Positions 1-8,689 of a stretch of DNA of 61,957 nucleotides are shown here, piece after piece; positions within the stretch are counted from its first letter, which is position 1; each line of letters begins with the position of its first letter. The stretch is from Streptosporangiaceae bacterium (GTDB lineage Bacteria > Actinomycetota > Actinomycetes > Streptosporangiales > Streptosporangiaceae). Where the stretch lies: NCBI GenBank assembly GCA_025964715.1, contig JAOPYH010000205.1, positions 1 to 61,957 on the forward strand. Reading direction: 5' to 3'. Both the position numbers and the translations under genes were made by a program. The notes beneath the pieces were generated by a model. It ran no database searches and was not told where the DNA came from. It worked only from the letters and a program-made list of their open reading frames with translations.

Positions 1-545
1 GTCATACAACGATCAAGCCCATGACCTGGGCAACCAGGATGTCCGTCGCCCATCGGCCCCGTTGTGCCCGATATTAGCTGCAACACACCTCTTGTCCATA
101 CATCAACTATTTCCAAGTCCGGCGCCGCCGGCTGACGCTGTGCCACGACGTCCAGGGCCCGGGTGAACGCCTACCAGATCCTCGGCCAGCTGCCGATCAC
201 CCACGCTCGCCAGGACCGCCCGCAGGCATACGTCCCGGCTGGCTTGGTAGAACTCCTGGAACTCCAACTGCTTCACACCCCCTACACGCTTGAGGGCCGC
301 GATCCGCTTACCGGGGCGGGCGCTCAGTGGTCGGGGTCCTTACCGCTGATGCGATGTGTTGAGAGCCTGCGGCGATGCTCTAGGTGGCCCTTACTTCAAA
401 AGGCACCCGAATATCTAGTGATCACCAGATCGTCGCGTGACCACTTCCGGCGACCATTGCGCCTTGCGAGTGAGGATCTGACGCCCAATCATGTAGTCGG
501 CATTTTTGGTCGTGCCCCCATCCCCGGATAAATCCCCTGGACAAA
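1..545. other. left edge without a supported gene
   Basis: No convincing coding region is seen in the first 545 bases. An open frame at 163-531 on the plus strand lacks a ribosome binding site and recognisable motifs, and its composition is less GC-biased than the neighbours. The stretch could be decayed coding DNA or the distal end of something outside the window. I see no tRNA or clear hairpin. Confidence 0.4.
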
Positions 546-1979
546 ATGACATCGACTATCGCTAGGTCCGGCGCCCATGAGGAAACAATCGAGATCGCGC
601 TGGGCCAGGGCGGCCGACCATCCCGCTTCGCCGGTGAGCACTGGTTGTTCGCCGGGGTTCTCTCCGTGGCGGCGGCATTGCGAGTCGTCACGATGCTCGG
701 CTATCGGCCGCCGATGGTCTACTCGGGCGATTCGATCAACTACCTCGACCTGGCCATAAAACTCAGGCCGTCTGGCGGATATCAGCCTGGTGGATTCCAG
801 CCGAGCGGTTACCCTGCGCTGCTTTGGCTGCTGCGGCCATTGCACAGCGTGGTTTTCGTCGCCGGGCTGCAGCACGTCTTCGGGCTCGGCATCGGCGTGA
901 TGATCTACCTGCTGCTGCGGCGAAAGGGACTGCCCGCCCGGGTTGCGGTGCTCGCCGCAGCTCCCGGCCTGTTCGATGCCCGTTTTCTCCGGCTCGAGCA
1001 CGGGATTCTCTCCGACGTGCTCTTCCTGTTCCTCGTGGTGGCCGCGATCACCGTGCTGCTGTGGTCGCCGACGTTGTCCACCGGGTCCGCCCTTGGCGCC
1101 GGGCTGCTACTCGCAGGGGCCTCGCTGAGCCGGACGATCGCGGTTCCGCTGATCATCCTGGTCGTGGGCCATCTTTTGGTCCAGCGGGTTGGTCTCCGGC
1201 GGCTGGCCGCTTTCGCCCTCGCCGGCATGCTGCCTCTGATCGCGTACGCGGGTTGGTACGCCTCCGTGTACGGGAGGTTCACCCTGGCATCGGGCGACGG
1301 CGTCTCACTGTGGGCGCGCAGTATGACCTTCGCTGACTGCAAGGTGATCCACCCGCCGGCCGAGCTCGCCCGGCTCTGCCCCAACGGCTCGCACCAGGAC
1401 GCGGCCTCGGAGTACGTCTGGGCGCCCGGCTCGTCGATCAACCTGGCTCCCGGCGGGCTGGCCGGTAACAACGACGCCGGCCGCACGTTCGCCGTCCGGG
1501 CGATAACCGCCCAGCCACTCGACTACCTGCACAGCGTCGTGGCCGGCACCGCGCTGGCCTTTACCCGGGACCCCGTGCCGCACCCCAAGCGAGTCAGACC
1601 GGCCTATGGCTTCGCGCACGGGTGCGCAGGACCCCTGCCGGACAATCAGCTCGTCCAGCACGTGCACCGCAAGTACGATCCGGCTATCCGGCAGCAGTGC
1701 TCTGTCGACCCGTATGCGGGTTTCCTGGTCGGCTACCAGCACGTGGCCTACGTGCGCGGCACCGTGCTCGGCGGCATCTTCCTCTTGGGCCTAGTCGGCG
1801 CACTGGGCCGCCGCAGGTTGACACTGCTGCCCTGGGGTGCGGCCTTGGTCCTACTGGTCACCCCCGTAGCCGTGCTCGACTTCGACCACCGCTACCTGCT
1901 GCCCGCCATCCCGGTGGCCTGTCTGGCCGCGGCCCTGGGCATCGGCGAGCTCCGCACCTCCCGGGCCCGCCGCTCCTGA
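546..1979 (+). CDS. GT-C/GT39-like integral membrane protein (putative glycosyltransferase)
   Basis: The 477-residue product has about ten hydrophobic helices, the first near residues 33-52. An acidic GDS motif at residues 61-63 sits in the first extracytoplasmic loop. A DFDHRYLLP segment lies just before the last helix. Lipid-linked sugar transferases of the GT-C fold (PMT/ArnT relatives) usually show an acidic residue after helix 1 and an RYL-P stretch near the C-terminus, so a polyprenyl-phosphate-sugar-dependent transferase of cell envelope glycans is plausible. The substrate cannot be read from the sequence. ATG at 546 is the first good start; no strong Shine-Dalgarno precedes it. It stands alone, convergent with the large STAND gene. 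The family assignment is an inference from topology and two short motifs. Confidence 0.6.
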   Translation: MTSTIARSGAHEETIEIALGQGGRPSRFAGEHWLFAGVLSVAAALRVVTMLGYRPPMVYSGDSINYLDLAIKLRPSGGYQPGGFQPSGYPALLWLLRPLHSVVFVAGLQHVFGLGIGVMIYLLLRRKGLPARVAVLAAAPGLFDARFLRLEHGILSDVLFLFLVVAAITVLLWSPTLSTGSALGAGLLLAGASLSRTIAVPLIILVVGHLLVQRVGLRRLAAFALAGMLPLIAYAGWYASVYGRFTLASGDGVSLWARSMTFADCKVIHPPAELARLCPNGSHQDAASEYVWAPGSSINLAPGGLAGNNDAGRTFAVRAITAQPLDYLHSVVAGTALAFTRDPVPHPKRVRPAYGFAHGCAGPLPDNQLVQHVHRKYDPAIRQQCSVDPYAGFLVGYQHVAYVRGTVLGGIFLLGLVGALGRRRLTLLPWGAALVLLVTPVAVLDFDHRYLLPAIPVACLAAALGIGELRTSRARRS

Positions 1980-2057
1980 CGGTCCCCTCGTGCGCTACGC
2001 GTGGCCGTCAGCCATCGCTGAGGTCGACCGCTTCGCAGCCGGCATCGCGCAACGGCC

Positions 2058-5000
2058 TCATGGGGCGTGGCGGACGGCGGCCTCAACGGCGTGGCGCTCG
2101 ATGGGAGTGCGCCAGCCCCAGACGGCTCCGGCCGCGTTGAGCTTGCCGGTCAGCTTTTTGCACAGGTGCGCTGCCTCTTCGCCAGTCAGCCGCCCCTCGG
2201 TGATGAGCTGGGTATAGCGCACGGTGTCCACGACTGCGGACTTGACGCGTTCGTGGGAGAGATAGGTCGCCAGGTCCGGCTCCCACCCGCGGAGCAGGTC
2301 GGCAGGCATGACGCGCTGCCACCCGCGCAGCACGGAGTCCCGTTCGTCTGGCAGGTAGGCCATCTTGTGCAGGTGCACTGCCATCTCGTACACGGGGTCA
2401 CCCCACAACGCGAGCTCCCAGTCCAGGAACACCGTCTTACCCTCAGCGAGGATCATGTTCTTGCGGTGGATGTCGGAATGGACCAGGGTGAACGGCCGCG
2501 AGGCGAGGGCGCCCCAGTGGATGGGCGCAAGTGGTGCATCGGGGATGCCCAGCCGGGCGAACACGAGGGCGTAGGTGTCCCGGAAGGTCTCGTAGACCCC
2601 AGCCGTGACCTCCGATAGCCGCCGCGCGAAACCGGCCGTATCGCCGTTGTCCGGCCAGTCGCCAGGCGTTGCCGGCAGCTCCTGAAATGGCACATCGGCA
2701 AGCTGCCGCAGCAGTGTGACGACGTTGTCGAGCACGAATCCGGGTACGCGGACGCCGCGGGGTGCGGAGTCGTCCAGCAGCGTGCCCTCCACGAAGTCGT
2801 GTACCTGGAAGGCCGGCGCAGCGGAGGAGAAGCGCAGGCGTGATGCGTTGTCCAGATGGGGCTCCAGGGCGGCCAGCACCTCGTGCTCGGGCCAGATACG
2901 CAGGTCCATGCCATCGGCTTCGGCGATCGGGATGCGCACCAGCAGGGATCCCACCCGGGCATTGCGGTTGTAGAAGCCTGCCGCCGTGTCAGGCTCCTCG
3001 AGGGCCGTGCGGTAGAGCTCCACTGGATCGAGCCCGAGAAGTCGCGTCGCCCACTCGCGGGTACGACCGGAGAAGTCTCCCTCGAGGGCAGCGCGAGCGG
3101 TGGCGACTTCACCTTCCACCGTTGCGTCCTGTAGTCCCAGCACCTCCAGCAGCCGGGCACCGAGCAGGACAAGTGTCGGATAGACCTCGACGGCGACCAG
3201 CTCGTCCACAGCCCACCGGGCCGAGGCGGCCGCACGGGCCGGCAAGCCCCGGCGCGCGCTGACGAAAGCCCGCACGAGCTCGGCGCGGGCCCGGCCAGAC
3301 CGATAGCGAGCTTGGTCGAGCGCCTCATCGGCCAGATCCAGTGCCGCCTCTGCTTCCCGCAACTCCCCCCGGCGCAGCTGGGCGAGAGCGAGGCTGGTGT
3401 ACGCCTTCCCCAGCTCGTGCAGGGCACCGAGGTCCTGCTGGGTCTCGATGGCCCGGGCGGCGGCGTGGATCGCCGCGGCCGGGTCGGTCCAGGCCAGCAA
3501 CTCGGCCTCGTTGGTCTGTACAGCGCTACGGCCGAATACCGATCCCGCGGTGTCGTACAAGCGCGTCGCCTCGTCGAGATGCTGTCGCGCACTCTCGAAG
3601 TCGTAGGAGAACCGATCCGCGAGATGCTTCAGCCGGGCCAGATCACCACGTAGCTCGGCGTCCTCTGGCGGGCAGACCGCTTGGACCCGGGAGGCGATCT
3701 CGTGCGCACGCGCGAAACGTCCCTGGGCCATATGCAGGTCGGCCGCCCACAACCCGGCGTCCAGCCGGCTCGCTCCCGCACAACCCTCCTCCCACACGGC
3801 CGTATATATCGTCAGCGCCGCGGCGGTGTCTCCAGCGATCCGGCGACCGTGGCCCGCCGCCACGGCCAGCCGCGCTCCGGCATCCGTGTCGAGGGCCCAG
3901 GTGTTGTCGGGCGTGAGCTCCGTGGCCCGGGCCGCGTCGCCGAGGAGGATCGCCTCTTCGGTCTCCAGGCACCGAACCGCCTCGGACAGGGCTCCGGACC
4001 TGTGGTTCTCGAGATCGACGAGGATGCCTCCGATGCCGCGGGCGCCGCCGCTGGTCTTGATGCGATCGGCATACGCCAGCAGCTCGTCACTGGTCAGGTC
4101 CCCGGCGGCCAATCCGTGGTAGACCGCCTCTCTCAAGGCGTCCCGGTCATCCCACGCCCGGCGGAGCACCCGATGCACATCCTTCGCCAACTCCGATGAA
4201 AGCCGCTCCCGCAGCGCGGTGGCCATCAACTGGTGCAGTTGCACGTAGCGCGGTCCTGCGGGATATACGAAGGAGTACGACGTCAGCGATTCCCAGGCCA
4301 TCCGGTGTGCGGGGAGCTGGAACGCCTCCGCGAGCCTCTGGAAGATCTCGAAGTCGAAGAACCTGGACACCGACAGCAGATCGAGGAATCGGATCTCCTC
4401 CGCGCCGACATGCTCGAGAAACCGCCGCAGGATCTCCCGCCCCGAGACCACGCCCGCCTGGCCCCGGGCCCGCGTGTCCACCGCCAGGTGCAGATAGAAC
4501 GGCACACCCGCGCTGGCATGGGCGATCGCATGCTGCTCCTCCGGGTCGGTGATGCCCCCCTCATTGAGCAGCTCCAGGCGGGATTGCATTGGCAGGCCTT
4601 GAATCGGCACCGTACGGATGACCTCGGCCCTTCGCCGTCCCACTGGACGGGCTCCCGGCTCGCGATCACAACGAGGCCGAGATCGAGCTGGGCGATGAGG
4701 TCGCGCAGCCACTCATCCTCCGCCGTCCGGATCGCGTCGTAGGCGTCGATGAACAGGGTGTACGGGCGCTCCCTCGACGCGACGCGCAGGTCCTCGGCGA
4801 AGAGGTAGGTCACGGCATCGACGAGCTCGGCGTTGGGCAGCCCGTCCAGCTGCCGCAGCGTGTCGTCGACCTTGACATGGTGCCGTCGGCGATGACCTGT
4901 ACGCGCTCTCTCCAGCAGCCGTACGAGGTGCACGGCCGTGCCGAAGACCGGCACGCCTGAGGCGGAATCGACCACCGCGCTCAGCGCTTCGCTCTGTTGG

Positions 5001-5383
5001 GCGAACGGCAGGTCGGCCCGGCTGATCCTCAAATGCGGGTGCAGCCGCTGCCACAACACCGCATAGGCGATGTCATAGCGGTGGAACCGTACTCCCTGGT
5101 CTCCGTACTGCAGCCGGAGCACCGCGAGCGCATCCGCCTGCTGCCGATGCACCGGCACTTGCAGGTCCAGGTCCGCCGCACGGTGGTTCTGCCGCGAAAC
5201 GCGGTCACGGATCTCGCGCAACAGTCGGGACTTCCCGATCCCACCCACGCCGACGATGTTGAGAATCCGCGGCCCCCGGCCGAGCCGACCGAGTTCTTCC
5301 GTGGCCGCTTCGAGAGCGCGCTCCCGATTGACGAAGCTGCGATGGAGCGCCGCGACCCTGCGGAACCGAGGTTCGAACACCAT
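2058..5383 (-). pseudogene. STAND-type NTPase with TPR repeats and C-terminal APH-like kinase domain, frameshifted
   Basis: Read across one frameshift, this is a protein of about 1108 residues. The start is ATG at 5383, with AGGAG seven bases upstream. Residues 45-52 form a P-loop (GVGGIGKS) and a Walker-B-like FIDAYDA follows in the same frame, typical of signal-transducing AAA/STAND ATPases. The middle, roughly residues 330-760, is helical with degenerate tetratricopeptide units. The last 280 or so residues resemble an aminoglycoside phosphotransferase/choline kinase fold: an N-lobe LVRIP strand, catalytic HSDIHRKN around 2461-2484, and a metal-binding FLDWELALWGDP. The N-terminal frame runs 5383 to about 4630 and continues in a shorter out-of-frame tail. 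The C-terminal frame is open from 4712 to 2058. Both halves look intact and conserved, so this may be a sequencing slip, a recent mutation or a real break. It has no operon partner. It could be a regulator, a defence protein or a substrate kinase; function is unknown. Confidence 0.7.
4628..4630 (-). other. probable single-base deletion site (GGG run) breaking the STAND gene
   Basis: The N-terminal frame ends sensibly at REPVQWDGEG and the C-terminal frame resumes at AEVIRTVPIQ. Adding one G to the GGG run on the minus strand would join the two frames exactly. The total span is one base short of a multiple of three. Confidence 0.6.
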
Positions 5384-5684
5384 TCGACAACTCCTGCCGG
5401 ACTGGGTGTGCACGCGTAAAAGACATACCAAACCCCGGCTCCGCAGGTAAGCCCGAACCGGCCCCGCACCGGAGCGGGGCGTGAGGTCACGGCGCGGGTT
5501 TGCACTTAGCGGCACGTCCTGTCATCAGGTGTTGGCCCCGGCGGCTGTCCGGCGTCGAAGGTTTGCGGGTATGCCGACACCGAAGGGGCTGGACCGCAGG
5601 TCCCGTACCCACATCCCGGGGCCGCTTCGTAGCCGCCCCTGGACCTGCGCGCAGTCGAGATTCACCAGTGACCCGGGGGCAGAC
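5384..5684. other. divergent intergenic region with a short hairpin
   Basis: About 300 bases separate the STAND gene (minus) and the deacetylase (plus), so both promoters should lie here. A perfect 7-bp hairpin with a 6-base loop is at 5461-5480 (GCCCCGC / GCGGGGC). I could not recognise a known riboswitch. The frame of the deacetylase stays open back to 5481, but that extension has no signal-peptide character and is probably leader. Confidence 0.4.
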
Positions 5685-6569
5685 GTGCGAAAAGACACGA
5701 ATCTCAGTACAAGGATCCCGGTCAGGCGACGCACCGTGGTGTTGGCCACGCTCGGGGGCACCGTGGCCGGCGCGGTCGGGGTCGCGGGGGCCATGAGCGC
5801 CTTCGGGCCGGAGGCCCGGAAGGTGACGCCGGCCGCGAGCACCTCAAATCACGTCATGTTCAACGGGCCGGCCGGTCAGAACGCCCGCTCGGCTCCGGCG
5901 GCCCCTGCCCCGCAGCCCAGGGTCGACTGCCACAAGTTGAAGTGCGTCGCGCTGACCTTCGACGACGGCCCGGTCATGGACACCTCGAAGGTGCTGGACA
6001 TGCTCAAGGCCAAGAAGGCGCGGGCGACCTTCTTCCTGCTCGGCATGCAGGCGGTGCAGTTCCCCGACATCGTCAAACGCCAGGCCGCCGAGGGGCATGA
6101 GATCGGAAACCACACCTTCACCCACGCCAAACTGCAGGGAGCGCCGGCGGGGACGGTTCTGTCGGAGATCAACCGCACCCAGAACGCGATCAAGGGGGTG
6201 ACCGGCAAGTGGCCGACGGTGCTCCGCCCGACGTACGGCTCCACCGACAAGCAGCTCGACGGGATCTGCCAGCAGCACAAACTGTCTGAGATCCTGTGGT
6301 CGGTCGACCCTGTCGACTGGAAGGATCGCGACAGCAAGAAGATCGCGGACCGGGTCGTGACCCAGGCCCAGCCCGGAGGGATCGTCATCCTGCACGACGT
6401 CAAGCCGACGACCGTGGCAGCGGTGCCGGAGATCCTGAACAAGCTCAGCCAGAAGGGCTTCACCTTCGTGACCGTCTCAGAGATCTATGGCAACCAGCTC
6501 AAGCCCGGTCAGAAGTACCCCGCTTTCCTGGGCTCTCCGCAAGCGGGCCTGGCCCCGTACGGCACCTGA
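5685..6569 (+). CDS. secreted polysaccharide deacetylase (NodB homology domain)
   Basis: This 294-residue protein is a carbohydrate esterase 4 family member, expected to remove N-acetyl groups from peptidoglycan or another envelope polysaccharide outside the membrane. From GTG 5685 the N-terminus carries RRR followed by a hydrophobic stretch (residues 18-38), a signal peptide or anchor, then an Ala/Pro-rich linker. The NodB motifs are present: TFDDGP at about 91-96 (catalytic base and metal Asp), HTFTH at 143-147 (metal His pair), RPTYG (motif 3, with Tyr in the usual Pro-Tyr/Phe position), DPVDW and ILHD. GTG 5685 follows a GGGGG tract and puts the signal peptide at the N-terminus; a longer frame begins at 5481. 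It is monocistronic and convergent with the esterase. Family assignment is firm, substrate unknown. Confidence 0.85.
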   Translation: MRKDTNLSTRIPVRRRTVVLATLGGTVAGAVGVAGAMSAFGPEARKVTPAASTSNHVMFNGPAGQNARSAPAAPAPQPRVDCHKLKCVALTFDDGPVMDTSKVLDMLKAKKARATFFLLGMQAVQFPDIVKRQAAEGHEIGNHTFTHAKLQGAPAGTVLSEINRTQNAIKGVTGKWPTVLRPTYGSTDKQLDGICQQHKLSEILWSVDPVDWKDRDSKKIADRVVTQAQPGGIVILHDVKPTTVAAVPEILNKLSQKGFTFVTVSEIYGNQLKPGQKYPAFLGSPQAGLAPYGT

Positions 6570-6590
6570 AACCTGCTGTCAGCGTCCCGC

Positions 6591-7757
6591 TCACCGAGGT
6601 GCGGTATCGCCGTAAATGGCCTGCACCAGGGCCATCTTGCGGGGGTCGTCCACAATCGAATAGCCGATGCGGTTCATGACGTAGCCCATGGCGATCCCGT
6701 TCTCGGGATCCGCGAGGCCGCACGAGCCGCCGTAGCCGTCGTGGCCGAAGGCGCGCGGGTTCGGGCCGTACGACCCGCGCGGCCCGCTGAGGTCGTAGCC
6801 GAGCGCGAACTCGGTCTCCGCACCACCGAGCCCCGCGCCGAGGACCAGGTCGACACAGCTCCCCTGGCCTTCGCGGGCCCGCTCGACGGCCTCAGGGCTG
6901 AGCACCTGCCGGTCGCCGTGCCGGCCACCGAAGGCTGCGACGCCGTACAGCGCCGCGACGGCCCGGGCGGTGCCGTGCCCGTTGGCTGCGGGGACCTGGG
7001 CACGGCGCCAGGCCCCGGTGTTGGCGTCGGCGGCCGTCAGGACCGGGTTGGCGAGCGCGGCCACCGCGGCGGGATGGAGCCCGGCGAGCATTTCCGCGAC
7101 CGCGCTGTCGCTCGTGGCGAAGGGCTGCACCAGCTCGGCGACCCGGCCGTGCTCGGCGGACGGGAGCCCGATGTGAAAGTCGATCCCCAGCGGCCCGGTC
7201 ACCTCGGCCCGCAGGAAGTCCCCTGGCAGCAGGCCGGAGACCCGGCGGATGATCTCACCGATGAGGTGTCCCCAGGTGACCGCGTGATAGCCCGACACCG
7301 TGCCGGGTTCCCACCACGGCTCGGTCGCGGCCAACCGGCTTGCCGTCAACTCCCAGTCGCACAGGTCGGTGGTGGTGTGCGGCTCACGCAGGCCGGCCAG
7401 GCCGGCGCGGTGCGACAGCAGATGGCGTACGGGGAGCTCGTCCTTGCCCGCGGCGGCGAACTCCGGCCAGTACTTCGCGACCGGCGCGTCCAGCTCGAGG
7501 AGCCCTCGGTCCACGAGGATGTGGGCACACAGCGCGACCACGCCCTTGGTGGTGGACCACACGTTGACGAGCGTGTCCTGGTCCCAGGAGCGGGTACGGG
7601 CGGCGTCGGCGTGACCGGCCCAGAGGTCCACGACCGTACGGCCGCCGGCCAGCACGGTCACCGCCGCGCCGAGCTCGCCTCGCTGCTCGAAGTTGTCCTC
7701 GAAGGCGTCGCGCACCGCCGAGAACGCGCTGTCGCACAGACCGTGTATCTCGACCAT
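6591..7757 (-). CDS. serine hydrolase, beta-lactamase class C / family VIII esterase
   Basis: The 388-residue protein has the class C beta-lactamase/DD-peptidase fold signature: a catalytic S-T-T-K motif (Ser68, Lys71) and a tyrosine at residue 157 in YHAV where penicillin-binding proteins have YxN. FGHDGYGG near the C-terminus takes the place of the KTG/HxG box. No signal peptide is visible, so it is probably a cytoplasmic esterase of the EstB type rather than a periplasmic beta-lactamase. This is family-level inference; the substrate is unknown. Its stop lies 21 bases from that of the deacetylase, in a convergent arrangement. It is followed downstream by nothing on its strand, and its start is about 85 bases from the MTH1187-like gene. 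Confidence 0.82.
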   Translation of the reverse strand: MVEIHGLCDSAFSAVRDAFEDNFEQRGELGAAVTVLAGGRTVVDLWAGHADAARTRSWDQDTLVNVWSTTKGVVALCAHILVDRGLLELDAPVAKYWPEFAAAGKDELPVRHLLSHRAGLAGLREPHTTTDLCDWELTASRLAATEPWWEPGTVSGYHAVTWGHLIGEIIRRVSGLLPGDFLRAEVTGPLGIDFHIGLPSAEHGRVAELVQPFATSDSAVAEMLAGLHPAAVAALANPVLTAADANTGAWRRAQVPAANGHGTARAVAALYGVAAFGGRHGDRQVLSPEAVERAREGQGSCVDLVLGAGLGGAETEFALGYDLSGPRGSYGPNPRAFGHDGYGGSCGLADPENGIAMGYVMNRIGYSIVDDPRKMALVQAIYGDTAPR

Positions 7758-7842
7758 GCGATGCCACCACCTCGTCGTACGATCCGAATCAACGTACCAA
7801 CAGGCCGGTATCCGGGGAAGACACGGCAGAAGGCTCCTGTTA

Positions 7843-8142
7843 TCAGGCGTCTTCGGCCAGGTAGCGCTTGACCGTCTCGACCTTCGAGGTCATCGCGTCC
7901 GTGACGCCCTCGCGGATGTCCGCCTTCAGCACCAGGCTGACCCGCGAGGCCTGGATCCGTACGGCGTCGACGGCCTGCCGGATCACGGTCATGACCTCCT
8001 CCCACTCCCCCTCGATGGTCGTGAACATCGCGTCGGTATGGGTCGGCAGGCCGCTGTCCCGTGCGACCCGTACGGCCTCGGCCACGAGTTCGCCGACGTC
8101 CTCACCGGCACCGATCGGGGTCACGGAGAAGGCCACGAGCAC
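7843..8142 (-). CDS. MTH1187/YkoF-type thiamine-binding protein
   Basis: The 99-residue product begins with a [10 protein letters not shown] beta strand and continues through [20 protein letters not shown] and KADIREG, the characteristic pattern of the MTH1187 (former DUF77) family. These small ferredoxin-like proteins form tetramers and bind thiamine-like ligands in some members. Their cellular job is not settled, with thiamine sensing or salvage usually proposed. Length matches the family (95-105 residues). It lies upstream of the esterase on the same strand with an 85-base gap, so co-transcription is possible. No thiamine riboswitch was seen nearby. Confidence 0.85.
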   Translation of the reverse strand: MLVAFSVTPIGAGEDVGELVAEAVRVARDSGLPTHTDAMFTTIEGEWEEVMTVIRQAVDAVRIQASRVSLVLKADIREGVTDAMTSKVETVKRYLAEDA

Positions 8143-8226
8143 AGGTTGATCCCTTCAGGCGGTGGACGGCACGATGGCCTCATACCCGGCCATCCGCTCG
8201 CCATGCTGCGGGACGAAGCCGCCACA

Positions 8227-8248
8227 TTGTCCACAGCCCTGTGGAGAA
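8227..8248. promoter_or_regulatory. inverted pair of DnaA-box-like 9-mers (pair 1)
   Basis: TTGTCCACA at 8227-8235 is an exact match to the high-GC actinomycete DnaA box. After a 4-base spacer, TGTGGAGAA at 8240-8248 is an inverted near-box. The same layout recurs at 10738 and 10829. Binding by DnaA is inference. Confidence 0.5.
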
Positions 8249-8276
8249 CCGGCGCGCTCCGGTGAGTCCAGCGGAG

Positions 8277-8510
8277 TCAGGGCCAGCGACTGAGGGCGCC
8301 GGCGGGCGGCACGTGGTGAGGCACGTAGCAGACGCACCTCTGGTGCTGTTCGCTGCAGGCGAGGCATTCGTACGTACGGTGGCCGCGGTGCGCCCCGAGC
8401 GCGGGCGGACACTCGCAGGGCGACCAGCCGACCAGCACGCGTCGCACCCCCAGGGGATGGCCATACGGACACATTTCCGGTGCTTGATCGGCTTTGATCA
8501 CTTTTATCAC
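8277..8510 (-). CDS. small Cys-rich (zinc-ribbon-like) protein
   Basis: A protein of about 77 residues with an ordered set of Cys and His residues: CPYGH, then CECP, then CLAC, then CVCYVPHH. The spacing suggests one or two structural zinc sites. GTG at 8510 is chosen because the upstream in-frame part has no family-like character; ATG 8474 directly before CPYGH is another option. I do not recognise a named family, although similar short Cys-rich proteins occur in actinomycetes. It lies between the thiamine-binding gene and the phosphoesterase, all on the minus strand but with wide gaps, so it is probably transcribed alone. The Cys pattern makes a real gene more likely than a chance frame. 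Confidence 0.5.
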   Translation of the reverse strand: MIKVIKADQAPEMCPYGHPLGVRRVLVGWSPCECPPALGAHRGHRTYECLACSEQHQRCVCYVPHHVPPAGALSRWP

Positions 8511-8633
8511 ACATCCGACGCGGTGACTGTTTCCAACAGGCTCCCACGCGGGTGCACCGGCGACCATGACCGGCCGGCTCCGGCGGCCATGTCATGACGC
8601 GGCCTTGGTCCGGTCCGGGCCGGCAACGCGAAA

Positions 8634-8667
8634 CGGCACCGTACGGAACCAGGTCCGTACGGCGCCG
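8634..8667. terminator. hairpin terminator after the phosphoesterase gene
   Basis: CGGCACCGTACGGA pairs with TCCGTACGGCGCCG across a 6-base loop, giving a 14-bp stem with one mismatch. It starts 23 bases beyond the phosphoesterase stop. No U-tract follows, as is common in high-GC actinomycetes. Confidence 0.6.
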
Positions 8668-8689
8668 TCATGCGACAGCCATCGAAGGG

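Noticed and set aside
163..531. Open frame of 122 residues near the left edge
   Set aside because: No ribosome site, no recognised motif, overlaps nothing conserved and has lower codon bias than the neighbours. It may be decayed DNA.
5481..5684. c-di-AMP (ydaO-type) or other riboswitch in front of the deacetylase
   Set aside because: I could not find the conserved core motifs; only a simple 7-bp hairpin is seen.
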